8,275 nucleotides of DNA, taken from NCBI GenBank assembly GCA_905236295.1, contig CAJOQF010000190.1:1-8275 (forward strand), given 5' to 3'. Positions 1-7,427 of the stretch are shown here, piece after piece; position 1 is the stretch's first letter; each line of letters opens with the position of its first letter. Source of the DNA: an uncultured Eubacterium sp. (GTDB lineage Bacteria; Bacillota; Clostridia; Lachnospirales; Lachnospiraceae). The notes beneath the pieces are model-generated. The model saw nothing but the letters and a program-made list of their open reading frames with translations. It was not told the origin of the DNA and searched no databases. The position numbers and the translations under genes were made by a program.

Positions 1-3000
1 TATTTCAAGTTTTATCGGTACAGATATACTTAAAATTGCTTCAAATCGCGCTAATTCACGCATTAAAATATATATTCAGTCTGATCATATTATTGAAAAA
101 AAATACTGCTATGAGCTAGAGCGAAAGATAAAGAATACTATATTTAAGGACAATAATGTTGATGTTTTTGTTATAGAATCCTTTAAGCTTTCGAGTCAGT
201 ATACTCCCAAAGACTTTATTGACGCATACAGGTCAAGTATCTTAGAAGAGATAAAAGGTATTGGACATCTTGAGTATTTAATGTTTAAGAAGGCCAAATT
301 TGAGTATGATGACAATAATGTAATAACAGTATTGTTTGAAGATACAGTATTCACAAGAAAGAAAGCAGATGATCTGCATATTTACCTTGTAAAATTATTT
401 AAAGACAGGGCAAATATGGAGGTCTCTGTTTTAGTTGATTTCTACACAGAAAATGATGACAGCAAGAAAAAGCTCAGGGAAAAGCTGCTTGCCTTGGAGG
501 TTGAATCGCTAATTGGCTCCAACACAGCCGATAAACCCACAGAGGAGGAACCTGCAAAGAAGAAGCCGGCTAAAGCTCCTGAAAATAAGAGTGAAAGACC
601 GGCTAAGACTTTCAAAAAGTTCAAATCAAAGAGTGACGATCCCGATATCGTTCTCGGTCATGATTTTGATGACGAGATCATACCTATTGATTCAATAGAA
701 GGAGATTCCGGAGATATCGCCATAAGGGGAGAGATCATAGGTCTTGAAGTTCTCGAGACGAGAAGCGGAAGCTTTATAATCACGATAACACTAACCGACT
801 ACACCGATACGGTAAAAGCAAAAAAATTCTTCAGAGAAGAAGATGACAAAAACGCCCTCCTCGAAAGAATAAAAAAGGGTAGTTTTGTCAAGATAAAAGG
901 TGTATTAGAATATGACACCTATATGAGGGAGATCGCAATTACCAGAATATACGGTCTAAAGCTCATCTCGGACTTTACAGAAAAAAGAGTCGATACATAT
1001 CCCGAGAAGAGAGTGGAGCTTCATTGCCATACAAAGATGTCCGACATGGATGGAGTTACCGACGTAAAAGTCCTGATAAACCGTGCTAAAGCGTGGGGGC
1101 ATAAAGCACTTGCAATCACCGATCACGGCGCTGTACAGGCTTTTACCGATGCAAATCACGCCGTATCACCCGATGATGATTTTAAGGTCATATACGGAGT
1201 AGAGGGATATCTGGTCGACGATATTGCCGATATTGCAAAGAATCCCGGTTCCGAGACATTAAACGACAGCTATGTGGTATTTGACCTGGAGACTACCGGA
1301 TTCAGTCCAAGCGAAGATGCAATTATCGAGATCGGTGCTGTAAAAGTGGAAAATCGAAAGATAACGGAGCGTTTTTCCACCTTTATAAATCCTCACAGAC
1401 CGATACCATACAAAATCGTCCAACTCACAAAGATAAACGATAATATGGTGTTAGATGCCCCTGATGTAGAGGAGGCTCTTCCCGAATTCTTGGAGTTTTG
1501 CGAAGGATGTACTCTGGTTGCGCATAACGCCGGATTTGACACAGCTTTCATACGCGAGAATATGAAAAGACTCGGTTTGGAATACAATTTCTGTGATGTT
1601 GATACACTGAATCTCTCAAGACTCCTTATACAGGGAATGGCAAAGTTTACTCTGGATAAGGTTGCCAAGAAATTGGGAGTGGCCTTAAATTCTCATCACA
1701 GGGCAGTGGACGATGCCGAATGTACTGCCGGTATTTTCCTTAAACTTTTGGATATACTCGAAAAGAAAGAAATAAATACCTTAAAAGAGCTAAACGATTA
1801 TGCCAAGAACTCCAAAGATTTGGTTCGTAAGCTTCCGACCTACCACGTGATCATTCTAGCCACAAACGATATCGGAAGAATCAATCTGTACAGGCTTGTA
1901 TCGGAATCGCATCTTAATTATTTTAACAACAGACCAAGGATTCCAAAAAGCCTGCTCACAAGCCTTCGAGAAGGATTAATAGTCGGATCTGCCTGCGAGG
2001 CAGGCGAATTATACAGGGCAATTCTCGATGAAAAACCTGAATCTGTCATTTCTCAGATTGCCGATTACTACGATTACCTTGAGATTCAGCCGCTCGGAAA
2101 CAACGGCTTTATGCTTCGCGGTGAAGAGCCGCGCTTCGATAGCGAGGACCGCCTCAAGGATATAAACAGATATATTGTAAATCTCGGCGAAAAATTAAAC
2201 AAACCCGTTGTCGCCACCTGTGATGTGCATTTTATTGATCCACAGGATGAGGTATACAGAAGGATCATCATGGCGGGCAAGGGATTTAAGGATGCCGACG
2301 ATCAGGCGCCGCTGTATCTTCGAACGACCGAGGAGATGCTTCGAGAGTTTGATTATCTCGGCAGTGAGAAAGCCTACGAAATTGTAATCAAAAATACAAA
2401 CATGATCGCGGATATGTGCGAGAGAATAGAACCGGTTCGTCCGGATAAATGTCCGCCGGTAATCCCTGATTCGGACAAGCTTCTTCGAAACATCTGCGAG
2501 ACAAAGGCTCACGAAATGTACGGTGAAAACCTTCCTGAGATAGTAAGAGAGCGTCTCGACAGAGAATTAAACTCCATTATCTCAAACGGATATGCCGTTA
2601 TGTACATCATTGCCCAGAAATTGGTATGGAAATCAGTTGAGGATGGATATCTTGTAGGCTCGAGAGGATCTGTAGGTTCATCATTTGTAGCTACAATGTC
2701 CGGTATAACAGAGGTTAACCCTCTAAGTCCGCATTATCGCTGTCCGAATTGTTTCTACAGCGAGTTCGATTCGGAAGAGGTAAAAAAATACGCCGGTGCT
2801 TCGGGATGTGACCTCCCCGATAAGCTATGTCCGGTCTGCGGCGAACCTCTGATAAAAGACGGATTTGATATTCCGTTTGAGACCTTCCTTGGATTTAAGG
2901 GAAACAAAGAACCTGATATCGACCTTAACTTCTCCGGTGATTACCAGAATAAGGCACACCGATACACTGAGGTTATATTTGGAGAAGGTCAGACCTGTCG

Positions 3001-4366
3001 AGCCGGCACCATAGGTACACTAGCCGAAAATACCGCCTACGGCTATGTAAAGAAATACTACGAAGAGAAAGGCGTTGCAAAGCGCAGTTGTGAGATAGAA
3101 CGTATAATGTCCGGCTGTGTAGGCATCAGACGTACTACAGGACAGCACCCGGGCGGGATCATCGTCCTTCCGGTGGGGGAGGATATGAACTCGTTTACCC
3201 CCACCCAGCATCCCGCAAATGATACCACCACAGATATCATCACAACGCACTTTGATTACCATTCGATCGATCACAACCTGCTAAAGCTTGATATACTCGG
3301 GCACGACGATCCTACCATGATAAAGATGCTTGAAGATATCACCGGCCTTGATGCGACCACTATAAAATTTGACGACAAAGATGTAATGCAGTTGTTCCAG
3401 GGACTTGATGTCCTGGGGCTCACACCTGACGATCTCGAGGGTATACCACTCGGTTCTTTGGGCATCCCTGAATTTGGAACCGACTTCGTTATACAGATGC
3501 TTCTCGACACTAAGCCAAAAAGTATCTCCGATCTTATAAGGATTTCAGGTCTGTCCCACGGAACAGACGTATGGCTTGACAATGCGCAAACCCTTATAAA
3601 AGAGGGAAAAGCCACCATTTCGACCGCCATCTGCTGTCGTGATGATATTATGATCTACCTTATCGGAAAGGGTATTGAGAGTGAGTTATCATTCACTATC
3701 ATGGAGGCGGTCCGAAAGGGAAAAGGCTTGAAACCCGAGTGGGAAAAAGAAATGATAGATCATGATGTCCCCGATTGGTATATCTGGTCATGTAAAAAGA
3801 TCAAATACATGTTCCCGAAGGCACATGCCGCAGCCTATGTTATGATGGCATGGAGAATTGCTTACTACAAGATTAATTATCCTTTGGCTTACTATGCAGC
3901 ATTCTTCTCGATCAGGGCAAAGGCGTTCTCCTACGAGGTGATGTGTCGAGGTAAAGAGGCATTACTGGATGCCATGCATCACTTCAAATCAAATAAAGAA
4001 ATGCTTGCAGCCGAGAACAAAAAGCCTTCTCCTAAGGAAGAGGCCGAGTATGGCGATATGAAAATCGTATTGGAAATGTACGCAAGAGGATTTGAATTTG
4101 AGAAGCTTGATATTTTCAGAGCCAGAGCGCATCATTTCCAGGTTATCGACGGCAAGATCATGCCATCGATCGACTCAGTAGCGGGACTTGGAGATACCGC
4201 CGCCGAATCCATTGAGGAAGCATGTAAAAACGGTCCGTTCTTCTCCAAAGACGACTTCAAAGAGCGGACAAAAGTCAGCAATACCATCACCGACAAGTTG
4301 ACAGAGCTCGGTATATTGGGGAATCTTCCTGAGAGTAACCAGTTGTCGATCTTTGACATGGTATAA
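1..4366 (+). CDS. polC: DNA polymerase III alpha subunit, PolC type (5' end outside window)
   Basis: Replicative DNA polymerase of low-GC Gram-positives, with polymerase and 3'-5' proofreading activity in one cytoplasmic chain. The frame is open from position 2, giving 1454 visible residues (numbered from there). The ATG at 281 is internal: the residues before it read as PolC N-terminal domain, including LSSQYTP and DAYR motifs, so the true start lies upstream, by my estimate some 25-40 codons. Order of domains: N-terminal domain to about 172; charged Lys/Pro/Glu linker about 175-213; OB fold about 237-320; PHP domain (VELHCH from 338, TDH 373-375, CDVH 740-743) split by a DEDDh exonuclease (D428, E430, D513, H566, D571); polymerase core with GSRGSVGSS near 886, four zinc-type cysteines 914, 917, 943, 946, and catalytic PDIDLNF with D972 and D974; tandem-binding C-terminal region. 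It ends in QLSIF (1447-1451), a beta-clamp-binding motif. All key residues are intact, so it should be active. It is followed by pheA after 13 nt. Confidence 0.98.
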   Translation, partial: ISSFIGTDILKIASNRANSRIKIYIQSDHIIEKKYCYELERKIKNTIFKDNNVDVFVIESFKLSSQYTPKDFIDAYRSSILEEIKGIGHLEYLMFKKAKFEYDDNNVITVLFEDTVFTRKKADDLHIYLVKLFKDRANMEVSVLVDFYTENDDSKKKLREKLLALEVESLIGSNTADKPTEEEPAKKKPAKAPENKSERPAKTFKKFKSKSDDPDIVLGHDFDDEIIPIDSIEGDSGDIAIRGEIIGLEVLETRSGSFIITITLTDYTDTVKAKKFFREEDDKNALLERIKKGSFVKIKGVLEYDTYMREIAITRIYGLKLISDFTEKRVDTYPEKRVELHCHTKMSDMDGVTDVKVLINRAKAWGHKALAITDHGAVQAFTDANHAVSPDDDFKVIYGVEGYLVDDIADIAKNPGSETLNDSYVVFDLETTGFSPSEDAIIEIGAVKVENRKITERFSTFINPHRPIPYKIVQLTKINDNMVLDAPDVEEALPEFLEFCEGCTLVAHNAGFDTAFIRENMKRLGLEYNFCDVDTLNLSRLLIQGMAKFTLDKVAKKLGVALNSHHRAVDDAECTAGIFLKLLDILEKKEINTLKELNDYAKNSKDLVRKLPTYHVIILATNDIGRINLYRLVSESHLNYFNNRPRIPKSLLTSLREGLIVGSACEAGELYRAILDEKPESVISQIADYYDYLEIQPLGNNGFMLRGEEPRFDSEDRLKDINRYIVNLGEKLNKPVVATCDVHFIDPQDEVYRRIIMAGKGFKDADDQAPLYLRTTEEMLREFDYLGSEKAYEIVIKNTNMIADMCERIEPVRPDKCPPVIPDSDKLLRNICETKAHEMYGENLPEIVRERLDRELNSIISNGYAVMYIIAQKLVWKSVEDGYLVGSRGSVGSSFVATMSGITEVNPLSPHYRCPNCFYSEFDSEEVKKYAGASGCDLPDKLCPVCGEPLIKDGFDIPFETFLGFKGNKEPDIDLNFSGDYQNKAHRYTEVIFGEGQTCRAGTIGTLAENTAYGYVKKYYEEKGVAKRSCEIERIMSGCVGIRRTTGQHPGGIIVLPVGEDMNSFTPTQHPANDTTTDIITTHFDYHSIDHNLLKLDILGHDDPTMIKMLEDITGLDATTIKFDDKDVMQLFQGLDVLGLTPDDLEGIPLGSLGIPEFGTDFVIQMLLDTKPKSISDLIRISGLSHGTDVWLDNAQTLIKEGKATISTAICCRDDIMIYLIGKGIESELSFTIMEAVRKGKGLKPEWEKEMIDHDVPDWYIWSCKKIKYMFPKAHAAAYVMMAWRIAYYKINYPLAYYAAFFSIRAKAFSYEVMCRGKEALLDAMHHFKSNKEMLAAENKKPSPKEEAEYGDMKIVLEMYARGFEFEKLDIFRARAHHFQVIDGKIMPSIDSVAGLGDTAAESIEEACKNGPFFSKDDFKERTKVSNTITDKLTELGILGNLPESNQLSIFDMV
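4340..4354 (+). other. beta sliding clamp-binding motif at PolC C-terminus
   Basis: These five codons encode QLSIF, three residues before the PolC stop. PolC of Bacillus subtilis ends in QLSLF, the established peptide that docks on the DnaN sliding clamp. The match is direct; the binding role is inferred from the family. Confidence 0.85.
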
Positions 4367-4379
4367 ATTGAGGTAAATT

Positions 4380-5528
4380 ATGGATTTAAATGAAATTAGA
4401 AAACAGATAGATGTTATAGACAGAGAGATAGTTGAACTGTACGAAAAACGTATGCATCTTACTACACAAGTTGCCGAGTACAAAATTGAGACGGGCAAAA
4501 ATGTTTATGATAGGGAGCGAGAGCTTTCCAAACTTGAAGCGGTCGAATCACTTATCAAAAACGACGATAATGATGCAAGACATGGTATCAGGGAATTGTT
4601 CGAGCAGATAATGTCCATTAGCCGCAAAAAACAGTATAAGCTTATCGGAGAAAAAAGAGCATATATCAAGTCACCCTGCAACTGGGTGGATGTGCTTCCA
4701 AAAAATAATAAAACTATTGTATTTCAGGGAGTCGACGGTGCATACTCACAGGCTGCTATGTTTAAATATTTCGGAAAAGACTGTAATAATTATGCTGTTT
4801 CAACCTGGCGGGATGCCATGGAGGCGCTGAAGCTAAAAAAAGCAGATTATGCAGTTCTTCCTATAGAGAATTCAACAGCCGGGGAGGTTGAAGAATGCTT
4901 CGATCTCATTGCTGAGTATGACCATCACATCATGGGCGAGGTGGTCCTGCCGATAGATCATGTACTTGTCGGACTTAAAGGAACAAAGCTTTCAGATGTC
5001 AAAACAATATACAGTCATCACCAGGCTCTGATGCAGTGTTCGGAATTCATCGATAAGAACGGTTTTGATTACATTCCGCTAAAGAATACGGCACTTGCCG
5101 CCAAAAAGATCAAAGATGACGGAAATCCGGATCAGGCTGCGATAGCAAACCGTCTCACTGCCGAAATCTATGATCTGGAGATCTTACAGGAAGATATCAC
5201 AAATCTGAAAAACAATTCCACCAGATTTGTCGTCGTAGGCGTGGATGAAACTTACGAAAACAAGGCAAATAAGATATCCATCTGTATAGAGCTGGTTCAC
5301 GAGAGTGGATCTTTATATCATGCACTTTCAAACTTTATATTTAACGGTATCAATCTTACTCAGATCGTATCGCATCCGATTCCCGGCAGAAACTGGGAAT
5401 ACAGATTTTTTATCGATTTCGAGGGAAATCTTAAGGATGCAAATGTAAGGAATGCAGTTTACGGAATAATGGAAGAAGCTAAGATGCTTAAAGTACTTGG
5501 CAATTACTACAGCGAAACAAATATTTAG
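4380..5528 (+). CDS. pheA: bifunctional chorismate mutase / prephenate dehydratase (P-protein)
   Basis: Cytoplasmic enzyme of phenylalanine biosynthesis: it turns chorismate into prephenate, then prephenate into phenylpyruvate. The 382 residues match the usual length of the fused form. Residues 1-90 are an AroQ chorismate mutase, with R7, R24, K35, R45, E46, S81 and Q85 at the positions of the E. coli active site (aligned by eye). Residues about 112-286 are the prephenate dehydratase, with a FQGVDGAYSQ start, LPIENSTAG near 160-168 and the catalytic TRF at 281-283. Residues about 298-375 are an ACT regulatory domain. The GALV-type motif is GSLY (310-313), while the usual ESRP motif is VSHP (330-333), which may change feedback inhibition by phenylalanine. 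The ATG start has GAGG at 4370-4373, close to consensus spacing. It lies 13 nt after polC and 11 nt before the ATPase gene, so it is probably co-transcribed with both. No attenuator or leader peptide is visible before it. Confidence 0.97.
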   Translation: MDLNEIRKQIDVIDREIVELYEKRMHLTTQVAEYKIETGKNVYDRERELSKLEAVESLIKNDDNDARHGIRELFEQIMSISRKKQYKLIGEKRAYIKSPCNWVDVLPKNNKTIVFQGVDGAYSQAAMFKYFGKDCNNYAVSTWRDAMEALKLKKADYAVLPIENSTAGEVEECFDLIAEYDHHIMGEVVLPIDHVLVGLKGTKLSDVKTIYSHHQALMQCSEFIDKNGFDYIPLKNTALAAKKIKDDGNPDQAAIANRLTAEIYDLEILQEDITNLKNNSTRFVVVGVDETYENKANKISICIELVHESGSLYHALSNFIFNGINLTQIVSHPIPGRNWEYRFFIDFEGNLKDANVRNAVYGIMEEAKMLKVLGNYYSETNI

Positions 5529-5532
5529 GAGG
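5527..5532 (+). promoter_or_regulatory. ribosome binding site selecting the GTG start at 5540
   Basis: A perfect AGGAGG begins inside the pheA stop codon (TAG, 5526-5528) and sits 7 nt before the GTG at 5540. Neighbouring TTG (5538) and ATG (5544) triplets are in other frames, so this site fixes GTG as the start. The overlap with the stop suggests translational coupling to pheA. Confidence 0.85.
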
Positions 5533-5539
5533 TCTTATT

Positions 5540-6823
5540 GTGAATGACATAAACAGACTTATAATCTACAGAGATTTCGATCAGGATGAGATACTTGAAG
5601 ATTTTTTTGAGTTTATAGAGGATGACATGGATGACGAAAACATGTTTTTCGACTGTGTAAACCGACTTATTAAGCTGGCAGCAAAAAGAGGATTTACCGG
5701 TGACATATGGCATGTATTTATAACATATCTGCTTGCCAATCATGTAAACCCTTATTCTCTTGCTTGTGAAAAGAAAGGTGATCCGGATGGCAGTATAAAA
5801 GAGCTTGCCAAACATGATTTTAAGATCATTCGCAGTATCTTCAATTTTGATTTTTCGGAACTTAAAAAGAAATTTCCGTCAAAGCTTTTTGATGTTATGT
5901 TCAACTATAAAGGACTACATGAAAAAGCGGTTATCTTTAACGAGAATATCAGGGATAATATTGTCGAACTCTCAATTAAACTTTCCGAGGCTCAGTCCGA
6001 CATCAAATTCATGAACCTCGTAACAGACTTTTACAAAAAATTCGGTGTTGGCGAAGTCGGTCTTCATAAGGCTTTCAGAATAGGAGAGGACGATGAATGT
6101 GAACCGTGTATCGTTCCCATAACCAATATTCCTGCTGTGCACCTTGACGACATCGTGGGCTACGATCTTCAAAAGAAGCAATTGACAGAAAATACCGAAA
6201 GCTTTTTAAATGGTTATAAAGCAAACAACTGCCTTCTTTACGGTGATGCCGGTACCGGAAAATCCACATCGATAAAGGCTATCGCCAACGAATACTACGA
6301 TCGTGGACTTAGGATCATAGAAGTGTACAAGCATGAATTCGAGCTCTTACCTGCGATCATTTCTATAATCAAAAACAGAAATTACAGATTCATAATTTAC
6401 ATGGATGACCTTTCATTCGAGGAATTTGAGACTGAATATAAGTATTTAAAGGCAGTTATCGAGGGCGGTCTTGAGAACAAGCCTGAAAACGTGCTTATCT
6501 ATGCTACATCAAACCGCAGACATCTCATAAAAGAGAAATTCACAGACAAAAACGACTATGATGACGAGCTGCATTCCTCAGATACCGTTCAGGAAAAGAT
6601 ATCTCTTGCGACCAGATTCGGAGTGCAGATCTATTACGGTGTACCGCCTAAAAAGGAGTTTGACAACATAGTATTAGAGCTTGCAAAGAAGCGAAACATC
6701 AAGGTTTCAGAGGAAGAACTGCTCGCCGAAGCAAATAAATGGTCGGTACGCCATGCAAGCACTTCAGGCAGATGTGCAGAACAGTTTATCGATCATTTCA
6801 GCGCCATGTCAGAATCTAAATAA
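5540..6823 (+). CDS. DUF815-family AAA+ ATPase of unknown function
   Basis: A cytoplasmic AAA+ type ATPase of 427 residues with no predicted signal or membrane segment. Residues 1 to about 195 form an N-terminal region, mostly helical by eye, with an acidic stretch at 16-33 (EILEDFFEFIEDDMDDEN) and no motif I recognise. The AAA module follows: Walker A GDAGTGKS (235-242), Walker B with hydrophobics ahead of D289-D290, sensor-1-like ATSN (322-325), a probable arginine finger R359 in LATRFG, and a possible sensor-2 Arg at 411 in SGRCAEQF. The arrangement, including the VGYDLQKKQL entry to the module, fits the DUF815 (ATP-binding protein) family, common in Clostridia and without an established role. 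It starts at GTG and follows pheA by 11 nt; the AGGAGG is optimal. No partner gene is adjacent apart from polC and pheA, which gives little functional hint. An IstB/DnaC-like helicase loader is a distant structural alternative, not supported by specific motifs here. Confidence 0.88.
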   Translation: MNDINRLIIYRDFDQDEILEDFFEFIEDDMDDENMFFDCVNRLIKLAAKRGFTGDIWHVFITYLLANHVNPYSLACEKKGDPDGSIKELAKHDFKIIRSIFNFDFSELKKKFPSKLFDVMFNYKGLHEKAVIFNENIRDNIVELSIKLSEAQSDIKFMNLVTDFYKKFGVGEVGLHKAFRIGEDDECEPCIVPITNIPAVHLDDIVGYDLQKKQLTENTESFLNGYKANNCLLYGDAGTGKSTSIKAIANEYYDRGLRIIEVYKHEFELLPAIISIIKNRNYRFIIYMDDLSFEEFETEYKYLKAVIEGGLENKPENVLIYATSNRRHLIKEKFTDKNDYDDELHSSDTVQEKISLATRFGVQIYYGVPPKKEFDNIVLELAKKRNIKVSEEELLAEANKWSVRHASTSGRCAEQFIDHFSAMSESK

Positions 6824-6847
6824 TTGTGTGAATAATCAAAATATATA

Positions 6848-6862
6848 TTGTAAATAGTACAA
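6848..6862. promoter_or_regulatory. inverted repeat over the -35 box, possible operator
   Basis: TTGTA-N5-TACAA is a perfect 5+5 inverted repeat whose left arm coincides with the -35 box. A repressor bound there would block RNA polymerase. The arms are short and AT-rich, so chance is a real alternative, and no regulator gene is nearby. Confidence 0.3.
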
Positions 6863-6876
6863 CAGTTAGGTATAAT
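6848..6876 (+). promoter_or_regulatory. sigma-A-type promoter for the P-loop gene
   Basis: The -35 box TTGTAA (6848-6853) is separated by exactly 17 nt from a consensus -10 TATAAT (6871-6876), with no TG extension. Transcription would start near 6883, leaving a leader of about 66 nt before the ATG at 6950. It is the only strong promoter-like site I see in the window. Confidence 0.7.
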
Positions 6877-6949
6877 ATTTGTAACTTATATTGATCGGTT
6901 AATTTCTAACTCATTAATATGCACTATGCACAAATAGGAGGATATCGAC

Positions 6950-7369
6950 ATGATAGAGATCATATGTGGAGAAAAGGGAAAAGGTAAGACAAAACAGCTT
7001 ATCGAGAGAGCAAATCGTTCTGTAGATTCCATATCAGGAAACATAGTTTACATCGATAAGGATTCTGAGAAGAGATTTGAACTTTCCAACAAAATCAGAC
7101 TTATAAACTTAAGTGAGTACGAGGTTTATGATTCTCATGAGTTGATGGGATTTATCTGTGGAATCCTCTCACAGGATTATGATCTCGAAGAAATCTTCCT
7201 TGACAGTTTCTTGAAACTATCAAACCTTAAAGATGATGAGATTGAGGAGGCAATGGTCAAACTCAAAGAAATAAGCGACAGATTAAATGTCAATTTTGTA
7301 CTGAGTCTCTCAAAGAATGAGGATTCACTCACAGAATACACCAAGTCATTCGTAGTAGAAAAATTATAA
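6950..7369 (+). CDS. small P-loop NTPase-like protein of unknown function
   Basis: A 139-residue cytoplasmic protein with a Walker A motif right at its N-terminus, GEKGKGKT (7-14), directly after a short beta strand (IEIIC). A Walker B-like strand ends in D85 (LEEIFLD, 79-85), and another hydrophobic strand, NFVLSLS (115-121), sits where a sensor strand would be. No DNA-binding or membrane segment is visible. From recall, similar small proteins in Lachnospiraceae are often labelled 'twitching motility protein PilT', but the window shows no pilus genes and the protein is far too short for PilT, so I do not use that name. The ATG has AGGAGG at 6936-6941, 8 nt ahead, and a good promoter lies upstream, so it probably heads a new unit. 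The HlyD-like gene follows after 58 nt with a hairpin between. Existence of the gene is firm; substrate and role are unknown. Confidence 0.85.
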   Translation: MIEIICGEKGKGKTKQLIERANRSVDSISGNIVYIDKDSEKRFELSNKIRLINLSEYEVYDSHELMGFICGILSQDYDLEEIFLDSFLKLSNLKDDEIEEAMVKLKEISDRLNVNFVLSLSKNEDSLTEYTKSFVVEKL

Positions 7370-7381
7370 CCAGCATATATA

Positions 7382-7406
7382 TGAGGGCGGTAAGTAACCG
7401 CCCTCA
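7382..7406 (+). terminator. GC-rich hairpin, probable terminator or attenuator
   Basis: TGAGGGCGG (7382-7390) pairs perfectly over 9 bp with CCGCCCTCA (7398-7406) around a 7-nt loop (TAAGTAA). It begins 12 nt after the P-loop gene stop. The tail, ATAGTTTGTAGG, is only moderately T-rich, so termination may be partial, allowing read-through into the next gene. No separate promoter for that gene is apparent in the remaining 21 nt. Confidence 0.65.
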
Positions 7407-7415
7407 ATAGTTTGT

Positions 7416-7420
7416 AGGGA
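7416..7420 (+). promoter_or_regulatory. weak ribosome binding site supporting the TTG start at 7428
   Basis: AGGGA lies 7 nt before TTG at 7428. The frame is closed upstream by TAA at 7395, and no ATG or GTG occurs in frame between that stop and the TTG, so TTG is the only start that keeps the Lys/Arg-rich N-terminus and membrane segment. Confidence 0.65.
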
Positions 7421-7427
7421 AGATAAA

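Larger units (their letters stand above)
6824..6949 (+). other. intergenic region between two transcription units
   Basis: This AT-rich 126-nt gap holds no plausible gene. There is no GC-rich hairpin with a T-run after the ATPase gene, so where the upstream transcript ends is unclear. It contains the promoter, a small inverted repeat, a tandem 7-nt repeat (TATGCAC twice, 6918-6931) and the ribosome binding site of the next gene. Confidence 0.7.

Noticed and set aside
1393..1668. Open frames on the minus strand inside polC (also near 442-624, 2195-2512, 3020-3274 and 3271-3630)
   Set aside because: They lie wholly opposite conserved PolC domains, have no convincing ribosome binding sites, and their translations show no recognisable domain.
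4132..4498. Minus-strand open frames across the polC/pheA junction
   Set aside because: They are antisense to conserved PolC C-terminus and the chorismate mutase domain, with low-complexity Ser/Ile/Leu-rich translations typical of shadow frames.
5525..5815. Minus-strand open frame of 96 codons at the start of the ATPase gene
   Set aside because: It is antisense to the start of a well-supported gene with a perfect ribosome binding site, and its product shows no motif.
6824..6870. Rho-independent terminator after the ATPase gene
   Set aside because: No GC-rich stem followed by a T-run could be found; the sequence is simply AT-rich.
6918..6931. Tandem TATGCAC repeat as a regulatory or attachment site
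   Set aside because: Two copies of 7 nt in an AT-rich leader are weak evidence, and there is no integrase or known regulator site nearby.
6950..7369. Naming the small P-loop gene pilT
   Set aside because: PilT is a much larger hexameric pilus-retraction ATPase; only the P-loop is shared, and there are no pilus genes here.
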